Shown: positions 16,993-26,951, counted from the stretch's first letter. The stretch: 64,000 nucleotides of DNA from Desulforegulaceae bacterium (GCA_034006035.1 JAVETN010000005.1:1-64000); one strand, 5' to 3'. Program-made: numbers and translations. Notes: a model not told the origin generated them from the letters alone.

Positions 16993-18882
16993 TTAGTTTT
17001 CAGAATTGATTTTATTGCCTTTAAAACTTTTGGTTGCAACCATTAAAATTGAAATAGCCGCTGGTGTAATTCCTTCAATCCTTGATGCCTGACCAAGATT
17101 AACAGGCATTACCTTTATAAGTTTTTCTTTTATTTCACTGGTAAGGGTATTGAGGTTTTCAAAACTAAATCCTTTTGGAATTTTAATTTTTTCAAGGTTT
17201 TTGAATTTTTCAATTTCAGCAATTTGCCTTTGAATATAGCCTTCATATTTAATTTCAATTTCAACCTGCTTTTGGCAAATTTTATGGACAGGATTTTCCA
17301 ATGGAGAAAGGTTTAATACAGCATCATATCCAAGTTCTGCCCTTTTAATAAGCTTATCAAGATGGATACCTGTTTCAATGGTTGAAGAGTTTTTGGATTC
17401 AAGCCAGGTGTTTACTTCAGGCAATGGCTTGATCACTGTATTTCTGACTCTTTTAATTTCATCTTCAATTATTTTTTCTTTTTCAATTAGATCATTTACA
17501 AAGTCTTTAGAAACAAGTCCTAAGCTGTGGCCGATTTTTGCCAGACGAAAATTTGCATTGTCTTCCCTTAAAATAAGCCTGTATTCAGCTCTTGAAGTAA
17601 AAATTCTATAAGGTTCGCTGGTTCCTTTGGTTACAAGATCATCTACCATCACACCCATATAACCCTGGGATCTGTCTAAAATAAAAGGCTCTTTTTTCAT
17701 TAGTTTAAGGGCTGCATTTATTCCAGCCCACATTCCCTGGGCTGCAGCTTCTTCATATCCTGAAGTTCCGTTTATTTGGCCTGCCATGAAAAGACCGTCT
17801 ATTTTTTTTGTTTCAAGGGTTGGCTTAAGCTGTCTTGGTTCTATGACTGAATATTCAATTGCATATCCAGGTCTGACAATCTTTGCTTCTTCAAGGCCCT
17901 TAACTGCTCTTACAAAGGGAATTTGAATTTCAAGGGGAAGGGAATTTCCAAGTCCGCTTGCATAAATTTCGTCTGTGTCCAGCCCTTCAGGTTCAAGAAT
18001 TATATGATGTTTGTCCCTGTGGGGAAATTTTACAGCTTTATCTTCAAATGAAGGGCAATATCTGGCAGAAACTCCTGTAATTGCACCGCTGTACAAAGAA
18101 GATTTGCTTATATTATTTAAAACAATTTCTATGTTTTTTTCATTGGTGTATCCAAGATAACTGGGAAGATATTTAAGAGAAGATACCCTGGTATTTGAAA
18201 AGGAAAAAGGTTTTGGTTCAATATCAGCTAAGTGCTCCTGAAATTTTGAAAAATCTATGGAAGATTTTTTTAATCTTGGAGGAGTTCCGGTTTTCATTTT
18301 AAACATGTTTAAACCATTTTTTTCAAGACAATCCAAAAGAGAGTATGAGCCAAATTCTCCGGCACGTCCTGCTTTTATCCTGCTTTTTCCAATATGAACC
18401 AGCCCCCCAAGAAAAGTTCCAGCACAAATTATTGCAGAATCTGTTTTATAATAAAAACCTGTTTCATCAATTACTCCTTTAACCTTTGAGTCCTCAATTA
18501 GAATTTCTTCTATATGGGCTTGTTTTAAATCAAGGTTTTTTGTTTCTTCAATAACTTTTTTCATTTCAATATGATAGCGGTTTTTATCGTTTTGTGTTCT
18601 TGAAGAGTGAACAGCAGGACCTTTTTTTGTATTTAAGGTTTTATACTGAATTGCAGTTTTGTCAGTTATTTTGGCCATTTCTCCGCCAAGAGCGTCAATT
18701 TCTTTTACAAGCTGACCTTTTCCTGTACCTCCAATAGAAGGACTGCAGGGCATTGAAGCAACCTTGTCCAGATCAATGGCAAATAATACTGTTTTTATAC
18801 CCATTCTTGCTGCTGCAAGTGCTGCTTCGCATCCTGCATGCCCAGCTCCTATAACAGCTAAATCATAAGATAAATATGTCAT
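16993..18882 (-). CDS. mnmG: tRNA uridine 5-carboxymethylaminomethyl modification enzyme MnmG
   Basis: 629 residues, normal family length. With MnmE and GTP it installs the cmnm5 group on U34 of certain tRNAs. The FAD-binding Rossmann motif VIGAGHAGCEAALAAARMG is at about 9-27, followed by PSIGGTGKGQLVKEIDALGG. Further signatures are KMKTGTPPRL, MAGQINGTSGYEEAAAQG and TSRAEYRL. The C-terminal helical region ends normally. It is divergent from the YhcC-type gene. Confidence 0.96.
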   Translation of the reverse strand: MTYLSYDLAVIGAGHAGCEAALAAARMGIKTVLFAIDLDKVASMPCSPSIGGTGKGQLVKEIDALGGEMAKITDKTAIQYKTLNTKKGPAVHSSRTQNDKNRYHIEMKKVIEETKNLDLKQAHIEEILIEDSKVKGVIDETGFYYKTDSAIICAGTFLGGLVHIGKSRIKAGRAGEFGSYSLLDCLEKNGLNMFKMKTGTPPRLKKSSIDFSKFQEHLADIEPKPFSFSNTRVSSLKYLPSYLGYTNEKNIEIVLNNISKSSLYSGAITGVSARYCPSFEDKAVKFPHRDKHHIILEPEGLDTDEIYASGLGNSLPLEIQIPFVRAVKGLEEAKIVRPGYAIEYSVIEPRQLKPTLETKKIDGLFMAGQINGTSGYEEAAAQGMWAGINAALKLMKKEPFILDRSQGYMGVMVDDLVTKGTSEPYRIFTSRAEYRLILREDNANFRLAKIGHSLGLVSKDFVNDLIEKEKIIEDEIKRVRNTVIKPLPEVNTWLESKNSSTIETGIHLDKLIKRAELGYDAVLNLSPLENPVHKICQKQVEIEIKYEGYIQRQIAEIEKFKNLEKIKIPKGFSFENLNTLTSEIKEKLIKVMPVNLGQASRIEGITPAAISILMVATKSFKGNKINSEN

Positions 18883-18985
18883 TTTATTTCTTGTTTCCGA
18901 TTTTTTTAATTTACAATTATTAAAGCGAAGTATTACATATCACAAGTTTTTAAAATTTGTGAATAGATAAAAACAAGGATTTATT

Positions 18986-19915
18986 TTGGATACAAAGATT
19001 AAAAGATATAAAGATCTTAATAGCTTTTTAAGAGAATATTTCAATGAAAGAGTACAAAAAGTAAGTGTAGATGCTGGATTTACCTGTCCAAACAGGGATG
19101 GAAGTATTTCCTATGGAGGATGTACTTTTTGCAATCCTAAAGGTTCGGGAACAGGGGCATTTGCAAGGGGAATTTCTATAAAATCCCAACTTGAATCAGG
19201 AAAAAAACGCCTTGGAAAAAGATATAAGGCAAAAAAATTTCTGGCTTATTTTCAAGCATTCACAAATACTTACGGCACAAAAGAAGAACTTAAAAAAATT
19301 TATGATGAAGCACTTTCCGTGGAAGGAGTCTGCGGTCTTAGCATAGGTACAAGACCTGATTGCATTGATAAAGAAAAAATCAGGATTTTTGAAGAATATG
19401 CACAAAAAGGTTATTTAATTTGGATGGAATACGGGCTTCAATCCATTCATGATCAAACCCTTAAAAGGATAAACAGAGGCCATGATTTCAACTCATTTGA
19501 AAAAGCAGTGGAATTAACAAAAAACAGGGGAATTTATATTTGTGCCCATGTTATTTTAGGGCTTCCAGGTGAAACCCGTGAAGATATGATTGAAACAGCA
19601 AAAAAAATTTCTGAAATGAAAGTGGACGGGGTAAAACTTCACCTATTATATGTGGTAAAAGGTACTTCCATGGAAACGGAGTTTGAAAATAAAACTTTAA
19701 GATGCCTTACCCAAAAGAAATATGTTGAAGTTGCAGCTGATTTTATTGAACATATATCCAAAAATATAACAATCCACAGGGTAACAGGAGATCCTCATAT
19801 AGATGAACTTGTTGCTCCTTTTTGGTCATTAAGAAAAGATGAAACTCTTACAATGATAAATAAAGAACTTGAAAAACGGGGTAGTTTTCAGGGCAGTAAA
19901 TCTGAGTTTGATTGA
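18986..19915 (+). CDS. YhcC-type radical SAM protein (TIGR01212 family)
   Basis: 309 residues. The family motif CPNRDGSISYGGCTFC at about 29-44 carries the cluster cysteines. LSIGTRPDCI, the EYGLQS strand and HVILGLPGETREDM follow as in TIGR01212 proteins of unassigned function. The start is a TTG at 18986 preceded by AAGGAT. No in-frame ATG lies near the beginning. Confidence 0.88.
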   Translation: MDTKIKRYKDLNSFLREYFNERVQKVSVDAGFTCPNRDGSISYGGCTFCNPKGSGTGAFARGISIKSQLESGKKRLGKRYKAKKFLAYFQAFTNTYGTKEELKKIYDEALSVEGVCGLSIGTRPDCIDKEKIRIFEEYAQKGYLIWMEYGLQSIHDQTLKRINRGHDFNSFEKAVELTKNRGIYICAHVILGLPGETREDMIETAKKISEMKVDGVKLHLLYVVKGTSMETEFENKTLRCLTQKKYVEVAADFIEHISKNITIHRVTGDPHIDELVAPFWSLRKDETLTMINKELEKRGSFQGSKSEFD

Positions 19916-19946
19916 TAATTTAACTGGCAAATATATTATTGCCCTT

Positions 19947-19983
19947 TTAATTGCTCCCGGCTTAAAAGTCCGGGAGCAATTAA
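19947..19983. terminator. Strong hairpin between convergent genes
   Basis: A perfect 14-bp stem (TTAATTGCTCCCGG with its complement) encloses a 9-nt loop between the convergent YhcC-type and OmpA-type genes. It lacks a clean T-tract on either side, so it may act in both directions or as a transcript-end stabiliser. Confidence 0.55.
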
Positions 19984-20077
19984 GCTTAAATAAAGTTTTG
20001 TTTTTTACTGATGGATATCAGCTTTGTTTTATTAAGTCTGGTTTGTTAAAATTCCTTCCTTCAGGTGGAGGAGGATC

Positions 20078-21061
20078 TTAATCATTGATAATATTTACTT
20101 CTATTCGCCTGTTTTTAATTCTTCCTTCTTTGCTTTTATTACTTGCTACAGGTTTTGTATCCCCATAACCTTTGATTGTGATTCTATCTGCTTCAATCTG
20201 TCCAACGTTGGTAATAAACTTTGCAACTTTTTTTGCACGTTCATCTGAAAGCCTTAAGTTCAGGTCAGCAGAACCTACGGCATCTGTATGTCCGTCGATT
20301 TGGAATTGGGCATTTGGGAATTGTTTAATTGAACTTAAGATTTTATTTAATAAACCAAAGTTAGAAGATTCAATTTCTGATTTCCCTGTAGGAAAATAAA
20401 AACCATGGGCAGAAATTAAAATATTATCTCCTTTACGGAACACCTGGGCTTCATTTTTATCGAATAGAGACTGGACAAAGGCAAATCTTTGTTTTAGTTC
20501 CTTTTCAAGTCTATCTTTTTTTGCCTGACTTTTTTGTTGTTCAGAGGTTTCTATTTTATATTTCTTTTGAATTTCACTTAGCTGATTATTTAAGTTTTCA
20601 ACTTCGTTTTTATTGCTAGTTTTCAAGGTTAAAATATATTCCTCCTGTTTATTTTTAATAAGCTGAAGGTTGATTATTTTATCCTTTATATTATTAACCA
20701 AAAGGTTATTTGATTGCTGAAAATTGAGAGTGTCACCAAAGGGGCCATTAATTATTTCCAGCTGTTTCCAATACCATAAAACTATGTCTTCATTTGAGAA
20801 ATCACGTCTTTTAAATGTTTTAACAATAGTTGAAATTTGTTCTGCATTTCCAGCTTGTACTGCTGCAGTTTCAGCATGGCGGTTGGCTTGTTCTGTTCTT
20901 GTTGAATCTGCCTCAACAATTGACAATGCAATCCCCAGTTCTTTTTGAGCATTCTTATAAGATTTGGGAGCGTATTTATCTGCTTCTGCTTGTTTGGCCT
21001 CTTTAAAGGACACTTTTGCTAATTCTATTATTCCTTTTTCCAGGGAGTTTCTTTCAAGGGT
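20078..21061 (-). CDS. OmpA-family lipoprotein, 3' part (C-terminal peptidoglycan-binding domain)
   Basis: The downstream frame of a split gene. It begins with a DUF4398-like helical repeat (ADKYAPKSYKNAQKELGIAL). A long coiled coil follows, with KNEVENLNNQLSEIQKKY. It ends with an OmpA/MotB-like domain (FYFPTGKSEI, IDGHTDAVGSADLNLRLS, GYGDTKPVASNKSKEGRIKN). That domain binds peptidoglycan. The only upstream start candidate in this frame is a TTG at 21124 without context, and the reading continues naturally from the frame at 21054-21563 if one base is removed at the CCC near 21058-21060. I therefore treat it as the C-terminal two thirds of one lipoprotein. Confidence 0.8.
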   Translation of the reverse strand, partial: TLERNSLEKGIIELAKVSFKEAKQAEADKYAPKSYKNAQKELGIALSIVEADSTRTEQANRHAETAAVQAGNAEQISTIVKTFKRRDFSNEDIVLWYWKQLEIINGPFGDTLNFQQSNNLLVNNIKDKIINLQLIKNKQEEYILTLKTSNKNEVENLNNQLSEIQKKYKIETSEQQKSQAKKDRLEKELKQRFAFVQSLFDKNEAQVFRKGDNILISAHGFYFPTGKSEIESSNFGLLNKILSSIKQFPNAQFQIDGHTDAVGSADLNLRLSDERAKKVAKFITNVGQIEADRITIKGYGDTKPVASNKSKEGRIKNRRIEVNIIND

Positions 21062-21563
21062 TAGAGTATTTCTCAATAAGTTTTGGCTGATTTTGTTTGG
21101 CTTTTTCAACTTCTCCAATTTCAATGTATGAAGCTATTTCCCGGAACATTTTTTCTGAACTTTCAAAGTCTTCTTTATACAATTCAGGTGCTCCTGCTTT
21201 AACAGCTCTTGTGCGGTATTCTCTGAGTTCCCAAAGTTCTTTTTTAACATTTTTTGCATCTTTTTGAGCCTGATTAATAATTGTAAGCCCTTGTTTTGAG
21301 GTGCTAAATGCTTTTTCATTTTTTCCAGTTTGAGCTAACTCGATGGATTGTTTGAGTAAAGCATCGGCTTTTAAAAAACCTTTAGGAGCGTAGTTATTTA
21401 CCTCATTTTCTTTGGCTGTGTTGATTATTTTATTGAGCTGACTGATTAAATCATTCTGATTTAACACATCTGACTGGCTTTGCTTTTGCATGGAGGCACA
21501 ACCCATGAGCTGGAAGGCTACGATCATACAAAAAGCAACTTTTCCAATTGTTTTTTTTAACAT
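21054..21563 (-). CDS. OmpA-family lipoprotein, 5' part (signal and DUF4398 region), frameshifted
   Basis: Encodes the lipoprotein signal (lipobox LMGC at residues 19-22) and a helical DUF4398-like region with NYAPKGFLKADALLKQSIEL. It ends abruptly with KYSNP and TGA. The other frame supplies LERNSLEKGI at that point, so KYSN-LERNSLEKG joins without loss if one C is dropped. Family members are single chains of lipobox, helical repeats and OmpA domain. The break is a sequencing error, a real mutation, or a +1 slip at CCU-UGA. Confidence 0.75.
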   Translation of the reverse strand: MLKKTIGKVAFCMIVAFQLMGCASMQKQSQSDVLNQNDLISQLNKIINTAKENEVNNYAPKGFLKADALLKQSIELAQTGKNEKAFSTSKQGLTIINQAQKDAKNVKKELWELREYRTRAVKAGAPELYKEDFESSEKMFREIASYIEIGEVEKAKQNQPKLIEKYSNP

Positions 21564-21902
21564 TGTCTTCTCCTTTAGAAGTAAATTTTTTTCTGAATTA
21601 TCATTTTGTTAATTTAATCTTATTTTGTTTAAAAAGCAAGGTGAAGTTTTAATGTCTATGACAAAGAATGTTTTTATGGTTGGATTTTAGCTTTTGATAT
21701 TTTAAAGGGGATTGAGTGGGTTTTATCTCTGAAGATGCAAGTTCAACTGATTGTCTGTTTAAAAGTTTTCCAAGATTTTGTTTATAATCATTTTGTTTAT
21801 CAGTGTTTTTAATGGACAAGAGAGTCAGCCAGGGTTGATTTGGCTGATTATAGATTTTTTTATTTTAATTCATTGTTTTTAATTCTGAATATTTACTAAA
21901 TT
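21564..21902. other. 339-bp gap upstream of the lipoprotein gene
   Basis: AT-rich leader of the lipoprotein gene and trailer of the DUF2752 gene. No recognisable gene, hairpin or repeat. Confidence 0.35.
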
Positions 21903-22331
21903 TTAATAAGAAAAATTAAAAAAAATAACTTTTGAAAGATTAATAATCCAGCTGATTGAAATTATAATTAAGATTAATTTAAAAGAATTGTACTCAAGGA
22001 GTTTTTTAATAAATTTGTTTTTTTTATTCAATAATAGGTAAATCCATCCAAAAACAAGATAAACAAAAAGATAGATAAAAAGAAAAAGTCCTCCGGAATT
22101 TATAAGAGCGGCATTTTTGAAGTTAAGATTTGCCGCACTTACAAAAGCCCGTGTCATTCCGCATAAAGGACATGGAAACCCTGTAATTTCCTTGAATTGG
22201 CATTTTAAAATAAAGCTTGTGCCTATAGTTTTATTTCCCAGTGGATAAATAAAAGAAATAAAAAAAATTATTGAAAGGAAAATTAACCAGGGCAAAAGAA
22301 ACCCTTTTTTATTTTCCAAGTCTGTCTTCAT
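21903..22331 (-). CDS. DUF2752 membrane protein
   Basis: 142 residues with about three hydrophobic helices. The DUF2752 signature is FPCPLCGMTRAFVSAANLNF, with a CxxC pair facing a Thr-Arg. Members are small membrane proteins of unknown function. It overlaps the end of the preceding membrane-protein gene by 23 bp; the two form a pair commonly seen together. Confidence 0.82.
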   Translation of the reverse strand: MKTDLENKKGFLLPWLIFLSIIFFISFIYPLGNKTIGTSFILKCQFKEITGFPCPLCGMTRAFVSAANLNFKNAALINSGGLFLFIYLFVYLVFGWIYLLLNKKNKFIKKLLEYNSFKLILIIISISWIINLSKVIFFNFSY

Positions 22332-22887
22332 AAACAGAGGCCATAGCAGCTACTCCTATTGGAAAGGTAAGAAAAACTCCAACACCGCAAAGAATTGTTC
22401 CTGCAAAACTTATAACTGAAACAATGAGGAAAAAAAGAATATGATTTACCAATTCTTTCATTGCTTCATTTTTACTTATTTTAATAGCATTGCTTATTGT
22501 TTCTTTTCTCAGGGCAACAAGAGGGATTAAATAAAAAAGAATACCTCCAACTATAAAGGCCGGAATTATACAAAACAAGCTTGCTATTCCAACACAAAGG
22601 GAAAAAACAATTCCTGCTGCAAGATTTGGAATAAAGTCATTGAACCCTGCAAATGCATCTCCAATCTCAATAGTTTCGCCTTTTTTTAATTTATTTACCA
22701 TAGCATAGATACCAGCGTACCAATGTCCTACTAAAACACCCATGGTCAGCATATTAATTAACATAAGAATTAAGTTGCCTATAAGAAAAGGGACAGGATT
22801 TTCTTTTACCATTGTAAACCCGTCTTTAATATAAAAACCAAAGTTAAAATTGTTTGCTGGAATTTGAGAAGCTGGATCCTGATTCAT
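22309..22887 (-). CDS. Multi-pass membrane protein of unknown function
   Basis: 192 residues with four or five hydrophobic segments (PFLIGNLILMLINMLTMGVL; IVFSLCVGIASLFCIIPAFI; LFFLIVSVISFAGTILCGVG). An amphipathic N-terminus has KDGFTMVKENP, a pattern found in small DUF975/DUF4013-like integral membrane proteins. It is co-transcribed with the overlapping DUF2752 gene. No catalytic motif is visible. Confidence 0.65.
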   Translation of the reverse strand: MNQDPASQIPANNFNFGFYIKDGFTMVKENPVPFLIGNLILMLINMLTMGVLVGHWYAGIYAMVNKLKKGETIEIGDAFAGFNDFIPNLAAGIVFSLCVGIASLFCIIPAFIVGGILFYLIPLVALRKETISNAIKISKNEAMKELVNHILFFLIVSVISFAGTILCGVGVFLTFPIGVAAMASVYEDRLGK

Positions 22888-23148
22888 ATTCTATCTCCTG
22901 TTGATTTGAGTGGATGAAAGGTTACTTAAAATTACCATTGATTCACTTTTCAAGTCAAACAATCAAAAAGTATAAGTTGAAAAATACTGGAGATATCCAG
23001 CGATAATTTTTTTAGATTAAGAGGTAGATTATCAAAATTTGGGGGATAATTTCAGGTGATGAAAAAAAACTTGATTTTTGTATAAACAAAATTTTATAAA
23101 TTTTGAATTGAAAGAAAATAAACAAATGATTTTATTTAAAAAACTTTG

Positions 23149-23826
23149 CTATTCTTTCCATAAATCAAGATCAATAAGTCCAAGTCTTGCAGCGTATTTA
23201 ACAAGCTCCATGGTTGAGCGAAGACCTAGTTTTTTCATTATGTTTGCCCTGTGATTTTCAACTGTTTTAGGGCTGATACACAGTTGATCTGCAATTTCTT
23301 TTGGAGTTGTTCCTTCAGCAAGAAGTCTCATCACTTCCTGTTCTCTTGGAGTAAGTTTTCCATAGTCATCATCAGTTATTTTTGCCTGCTTTACAGGAAA
23401 GTGCATAAGATTTTCTACAACCTGATGGGATACTGAAGAGTCTAGAAAATAATCATCTGAAAGTACTGTTTCTATTCCCTGAATCAGCCGGTCAGAAGCT
23501 GAGTCTTTTGCAATATAGCCTTTTGCCCCGGCTTGAAATGCTTCAGAAATATAGTCAATTTTAATATGCATGCTTACAATTAAAATTTTCATTTCAGGGT
23601 AAGATTCAAGAATTTCCTTTGTAAGATTAATTCCGTTTTTATCGGGCAGAGAAATATCAATAATTGCAAGATCCGGTTTGATTTTTTTAATCATTTTCAT
23701 TCCGTTTTTTGCATTCCCGGCTTCTCCGGCAACTTCGATTCCTTTATGGGATTCCACTATGGACTTAAGTCCTTCCCTAAACAAAGGATGATCATCAATT
23801 ATGAGTATTTTTTTCTTTTCTTTCAA
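23149..23826 (-). CDS. NarL/LuxR-family response regulator
   Basis: 225 residues. The receiver domain has acidic pocket Asp11-Asp12, phospho-acceptor Asp57 (LAIIDISLPD) and Lys107. The C-terminal LuxR HTH reads LTPREQEVMRLLAEG, PKEIADQLCISPKTVENH. It starts with TTG, with GGAG eight bases before it. No sensor kinase is adjacent. The only HisKA_3-type kinase in the window, the type that usually pairs with NarL regulators, is at 43326-49277. Confidence 0.9.
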   Translation of the reverse strand: MKEKKKILIIDDHPLFREGLKSIVESHKGIEVAGEAGNAKNGMKMIKKIKPDLAIIDISLPDKNGINLTKEILESYPEMKILIVSMHIKIDYISEAFQAGAKGYIAKDSASDRLIQGIETVLSDDYFLDSSVSHQVVENLMHFPVKQAKITDDDYGKLTPREQEVMRLLAEGTTPKEIADQLCISPKTVENHRANIMKKLGLRSTMELVKYAARLGLIDLDLWKE

Positions 23827-24242
23827 ATAACTGACTCCGCTTGGGTTGAATTTGTTTTTTCTGGTTTCAGTAATTTATGCTTAACCAGATTTTACTTAAC
23901 CTAAAATCTACTTAGCACAAGAAGGAATTATTTCAACCTGAATTGGAATTTATACCTCTAGTAAAAGGTGTGAAACCTTGAATTTAGGTAAAAATTTAAC
24001 CTGTCAGTTTGTAAATATTTAAGTTTTTGGGATTTTTTACTGTTCTTTTAATTAAAAGTCTAAGTTTAAACCCAGGCAATTTAAGTCTTAACTATCAATT
24101 AAATTTAGATAAATTGAAAAAGCATATCTGATAATTATTAAGTCGGGAACAGTTCCCAGTGAAATAAAGTATTTTACCTATGGACAATTGATTATTAATT
24201 TTACTAATAAGTATTATAATTTTCAATTTAAGGAGAAAAGAT
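23827..24242. other. 416-bp gap between divergent genes
   Basis: Separates the response regulator gene from the next plus-strand gene. A consensus -10 TATAAT ends near 24219 on the plus strand but has no good -35 at 16-18 bp. Nothing else is recognised. Confidence 0.35.
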
Positions 24243-24521
24243 ATGCGTGAAACTGTTTCTATGAATTCTGCTGATTTATGTGCTACTCTTTTTTTCAGAC
24301 TGGTTGACAAGGGGTTTACTTCAAATCAGGTGGAAAGACTGGTAAAGGACACCTACCATATTGTTAAAGACGGAGGTTTTTTTACTCTGGAATCAATCAA
24401 TGAAACTCTTATTGCCCTTGGGTGGGATACCAATGCAATGGATACCTATAGTCTGAATCTTCTTTTAAACCTTATCAAGAAAGCTTTTAATATTGAGGTT
24501 GTTTCCCACAGCATAAATTAG
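24243..24521 (+). CDS. Small conserved-looking protein, unknown
   Basis: A 92-residue cytoplasmic protein with a good ribosome site (AAGGAG) 7 nt before the ATG. It is predicted mainly helical, with LVDKGFTSNQVERLVKDTY and LESINETLIALGW. There is no membrane segment and no cysteine cluster. I do not recognise a family. Its own promoter region and good start make it a real gene. Confidence 0.65.
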   Translation: MRETVSMNSADLCATLFFRLVDKGFTSNQVERLVKDTYHIVKDGGFFTLESINETLIALGWDTNAMDTYSLNLLLNLIKKAFNIEVVSHSIN

Positions 24522-24593
24522 CAATAATAGATTGCTCTTTACAACCTGGCTTCCTTAATAATATAAGTTTTCGGAAATTACTCCGGAGATCTT

Positions 24594-24971
24594 ATGGTTA
24601 AATTATTGTTTATAGGAGCAGGCGGTTTTTTTGGTTCGATCCTGAGATATCTTGTTTCAGTATTAATTTTAGAGTTATTTCCACGTCCTTTTATTCCCCT
24701 TGGAACACTTTTGGTAAATATAATTGGAAGTTTTTTAATGGGAATTACCAATGGTTATATTAATTACCATTCAATGATTCCTGAAAACTTAAAATATCTT
24801 CTTCTTATTGGCTTTCTAGGTGCTTTTACAACATACTCAACATTTTCAATTGAAGCACTTTTTCTTTTCAAGGATAATAATTTTATTATCCTGTTTTTAT
24901 ATATTTTTATTCATCTTTTATTTGGAATAGGTTCTGCAGCAGCAGGGTTTTATTTGATGAGGTTTTTATGA
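24594..24971 (+). CDS. crcB: Fluoride exporter channel CrcB/FluC
   Basis: 125 residues with four hydrophobic helices. Exports fluoride across the inner membrane as a dual-topology dimer. Signatures GAGGFFGSILRYL, LLVNIIGSFLMG (the conserved Asn) and GFLGAFTTYSTFS (Phe and Thr of the ion path) are all present. CCGGAG precedes the ATG. The 72-bp upstream gap shows no fluoride-riboswitch-like fold. It overlaps ispF by 4 bp (ATGA). Confidence 0.93.
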   Translation: MVKLLFIGAGGFFGSILRYLVSVLILELFPRPFIPLGTLLVNIIGSFLMGITNGYINYHSMIPENLKYLLLIGFLGAFTTYSTFSIEALFLFKDNNFIILFLYIFIHLLFGIGSAAAGFYLMRFL

Positions 24972-25450
24972 TTGATCTAAGAACTGGAATAGGGTTTGAT
25001 GTTCACAGGTTTGAAGAAAACAGAAAACTTATAATAGGCGGGGTTGAAATACCTTATAAGCTTGGACTTAAAGGCCATTCTGATGCAGATGTTCTTTTAC
25101 ATGCCCTTACAGACGCAATTTTAGGAGCAGCAGGACTTGGAGATATAGGAGATCATTTTCCAGATAATGATCAGCAGTTTAAAAACATAGACAGTTCTAT
25201 TCTTTTAAAAAAATCATACAAATTGGTAAAAGAGTCAGGATTTTTAATTTCCAATGCTGATCTTATTATAATTGCTGAAAAACCTAAACTTTCACCATTT
25301 AAGAATCAGATAAAATTAAATATTGCAAAATTTTTAAATCTTGATTCTTCAAGAATAAATGTTTCTGCCACCACCACTGAAAAACTTGGATTTACAGGAA
25401 GAAAAGAGGGGATTGCCTCCCTTTGCACTGTGCTTTTGATAAAAAAATGA
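24968..25450 (+). CDS. ispF: 2-C-methyl-D-erythritol 2,4-cyclodiphosphate synthase
   Basis: 160 residues. Fifth step of the MEP isoprenoid pathway, a trimeric zinc enzyme. It has GFDVHRF (metal Asp and His), GHSDADVLLHALTDAILGA, and ATTTEKLGFTGRKEGIAS. Normal length. It is translationally coupled to crcB and leads into cysS. No ispD is beside it. Confidence 0.95.
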   Translation: MIDLRTGIGFDVHRFEENRKLIIGGVEIPYKLGLKGHSDADVLLHALTDAILGAAGLGDIGDHFPDNDQQFKNIDSSILLKKSYKLVKESGFLISNADLIIIAEKPKLSPFKNQIKLNIAKFLNLDSSRINVSATTTEKLGFTGRKEGIASLCTVLLIKK

Positions 25451-25544
25451 TTTTCCTGCCTGGTTATTACACCTTGAAAATAAGATAAAAATACTTAATA
25501 TTTCATCTTTGACTATTAACTTGAAATTTATGCAAGGATAATAA

Positions 25545-26951
25545 ATGAGCCTAAAAATTTACAACACGCTTTCAGGACAAAAAGAAGATTTTGTTCCTGT
25601 AAAGGAAAACAAAGTCAATATTTATGTGTGCGGACCTACAGTTTATGATTACAGCCATATAGGGCATGCAAGATCAGTTGTGGTATTTGATACCGTTGTC
25701 AGATATTTTAGATTTCTTGGATATAAAGTTACCTATGTGAGAAATTTTACTGATGTTGATGATAAAATCATTAAAAGAGCCAATGAAACAAAGATGACTT
25801 CAGAAGAGGTTTCTCTTAAATTCATTGATGAATTTACCAAAGATATGACAGCTCTTAATGCTCTTAAGCCTGATTTTGAGCCAAAGGCAACTGAACATAT
25901 AAATGAAATTGTAGCTCTTGTTCAGGATTTGATTGAAAAAGGCTATGCCTACGAAGTTGAGGGGGATGTTTATTTTAGAGTTGAAAAGTTTGAAGATTAT
26001 GGAAAACTTTCAGGAAGATCCCTTGAAGACATGAAAGCCGGAGCAAGAATTGAAATTGATAAAAGAAAAGAATCTCCCTTTGATTTTGCTTTGTGGAAAA
26101 GTGCAAAACAAGGAGAGCCTTATTGGGAAACTCCCTTTGGAAAAGGAAGGCCTGGCTGGCATATTGAATGTTCTGCCATGAGTTCTAAATACCTTGGAGA
26201 AAGTTTTGATATCCATGGAGGAGGAAAAGACCTTATTTTTCCCCACCATGAAAATGAAATTGCCCAGTCTGAAGCAGTTCATGGGAAAAATTTTGTCAAA
26301 TATTGGATGCACAATGGGTTTGTACGAATTGATCATGAAAAAATGTCAAAATCATTGAATAATTTTCTTACAATTAAAGATACTCTTAAATCATGGCATC
26401 CTGAAGTTGTAAGATTTTTTCTTTTATCCAAACATTATAGATCTCCAATAGATTTTACAGATGATTCCTTAAAAGAAGCAGAGGCATCTCTTGATAGAAT
26501 TTATTCTTTTTTTGAAAGAATTGAAAATTTTAAATCAGACTTCGGTAATCAAGAAAAATCAAGCTTTTGGAATGAATTTATAGAGGCAATGAATGATGAT
26601 TTTAATACTGCCAAGGCCATAGGAGTAATTTTTGAAGGGGTAAGAGAGGCAAATAGGTTAATTGATTCAGGTGAAAACACAAAAAAAGCCAATTTAATTG
26701 CAAATGAAATTGTGAAAATGGGTAATTGCCTTGGGATTTTATTTTTAACACCTGAAGACTATTTTAAAAATAAACCTTCAAAATCAGATCTTGAAATTAC
26801 TCCTGAAGAAATTGAAAACTTAATTGAAGAAAGAAAAACTGCAAGAACAAATAAAGATTTTCAAAGAGCTGATGAAATTAGGGATGAGCTTTTAGAAAAA
26901 GGAGTTGTTCTTGAGGATAAACCAGGAAAAACTATCTGGAAATTTGCATAA
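25545..26951 (+). CDS. cysS: Cysteinyl-tRNA synthetase
   Basis: 468 residues, normal length. The zinc-binding Cys in [18 protein letters not shown] (which also holds the HIGH motif), [19 protein letters not shown], and the KMSKS loop [12 protein letters not shown] are in place. The C-terminal DALR domain follows. It is immediately followed by uvrB (3 nt). Confidence 0.97.
   Translation: MSLKIYNTLSGQKEDFVPVKENKVNIYVCGPTVYDYSHIGHARSVVVFDTVVRYFRFLGYKVTYVRNFTDVDDKIIKRANETKMTSEEVSLKFIDEFTKDMTALNALKPDFEPKATEHINEIVALVQDLIEKGYAYEVEGDVYFRVEKFEDYGKLSGRSLEDMKAGARIEIDKRKESPFDFALWKSAKQGEPYWETPFGKGRPGWHIECSAMSSKYLGESFDIHGGGKDLIFPHHENEIAQSEAVHGKNFVKYWMHNGFVRIDHEKMSKSLNNFLTIKDTLKSWHPEVVRFFLLSKHYRSPIDFTDDSLKEAEASLDRIYSFFERIENFKSDFGNQEKSSFWNEFIEAMNDDFNTAKAIGVIFEGVREANRLIDSGENTKKANLIANEIVKMGNCLGILFLTPEDYFKNKPSKSDLEITPEEIENLIEERKTARTNKDFQRADEIRDELLEKGVVLEDKPGKTIWKFA

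Noticed and set aside
19869-20081. 70-residue open frame ending in poly-Gly
   Set aside because: Overlaps the 3' end of the YhcC-type gene and runs through the intergenic hairpin; no start context.
24522-24593. Fluoride riboswitch before crcB
   Set aside because: The gap is only 72 bp and does not contain the conserved pseudoknot sequences.
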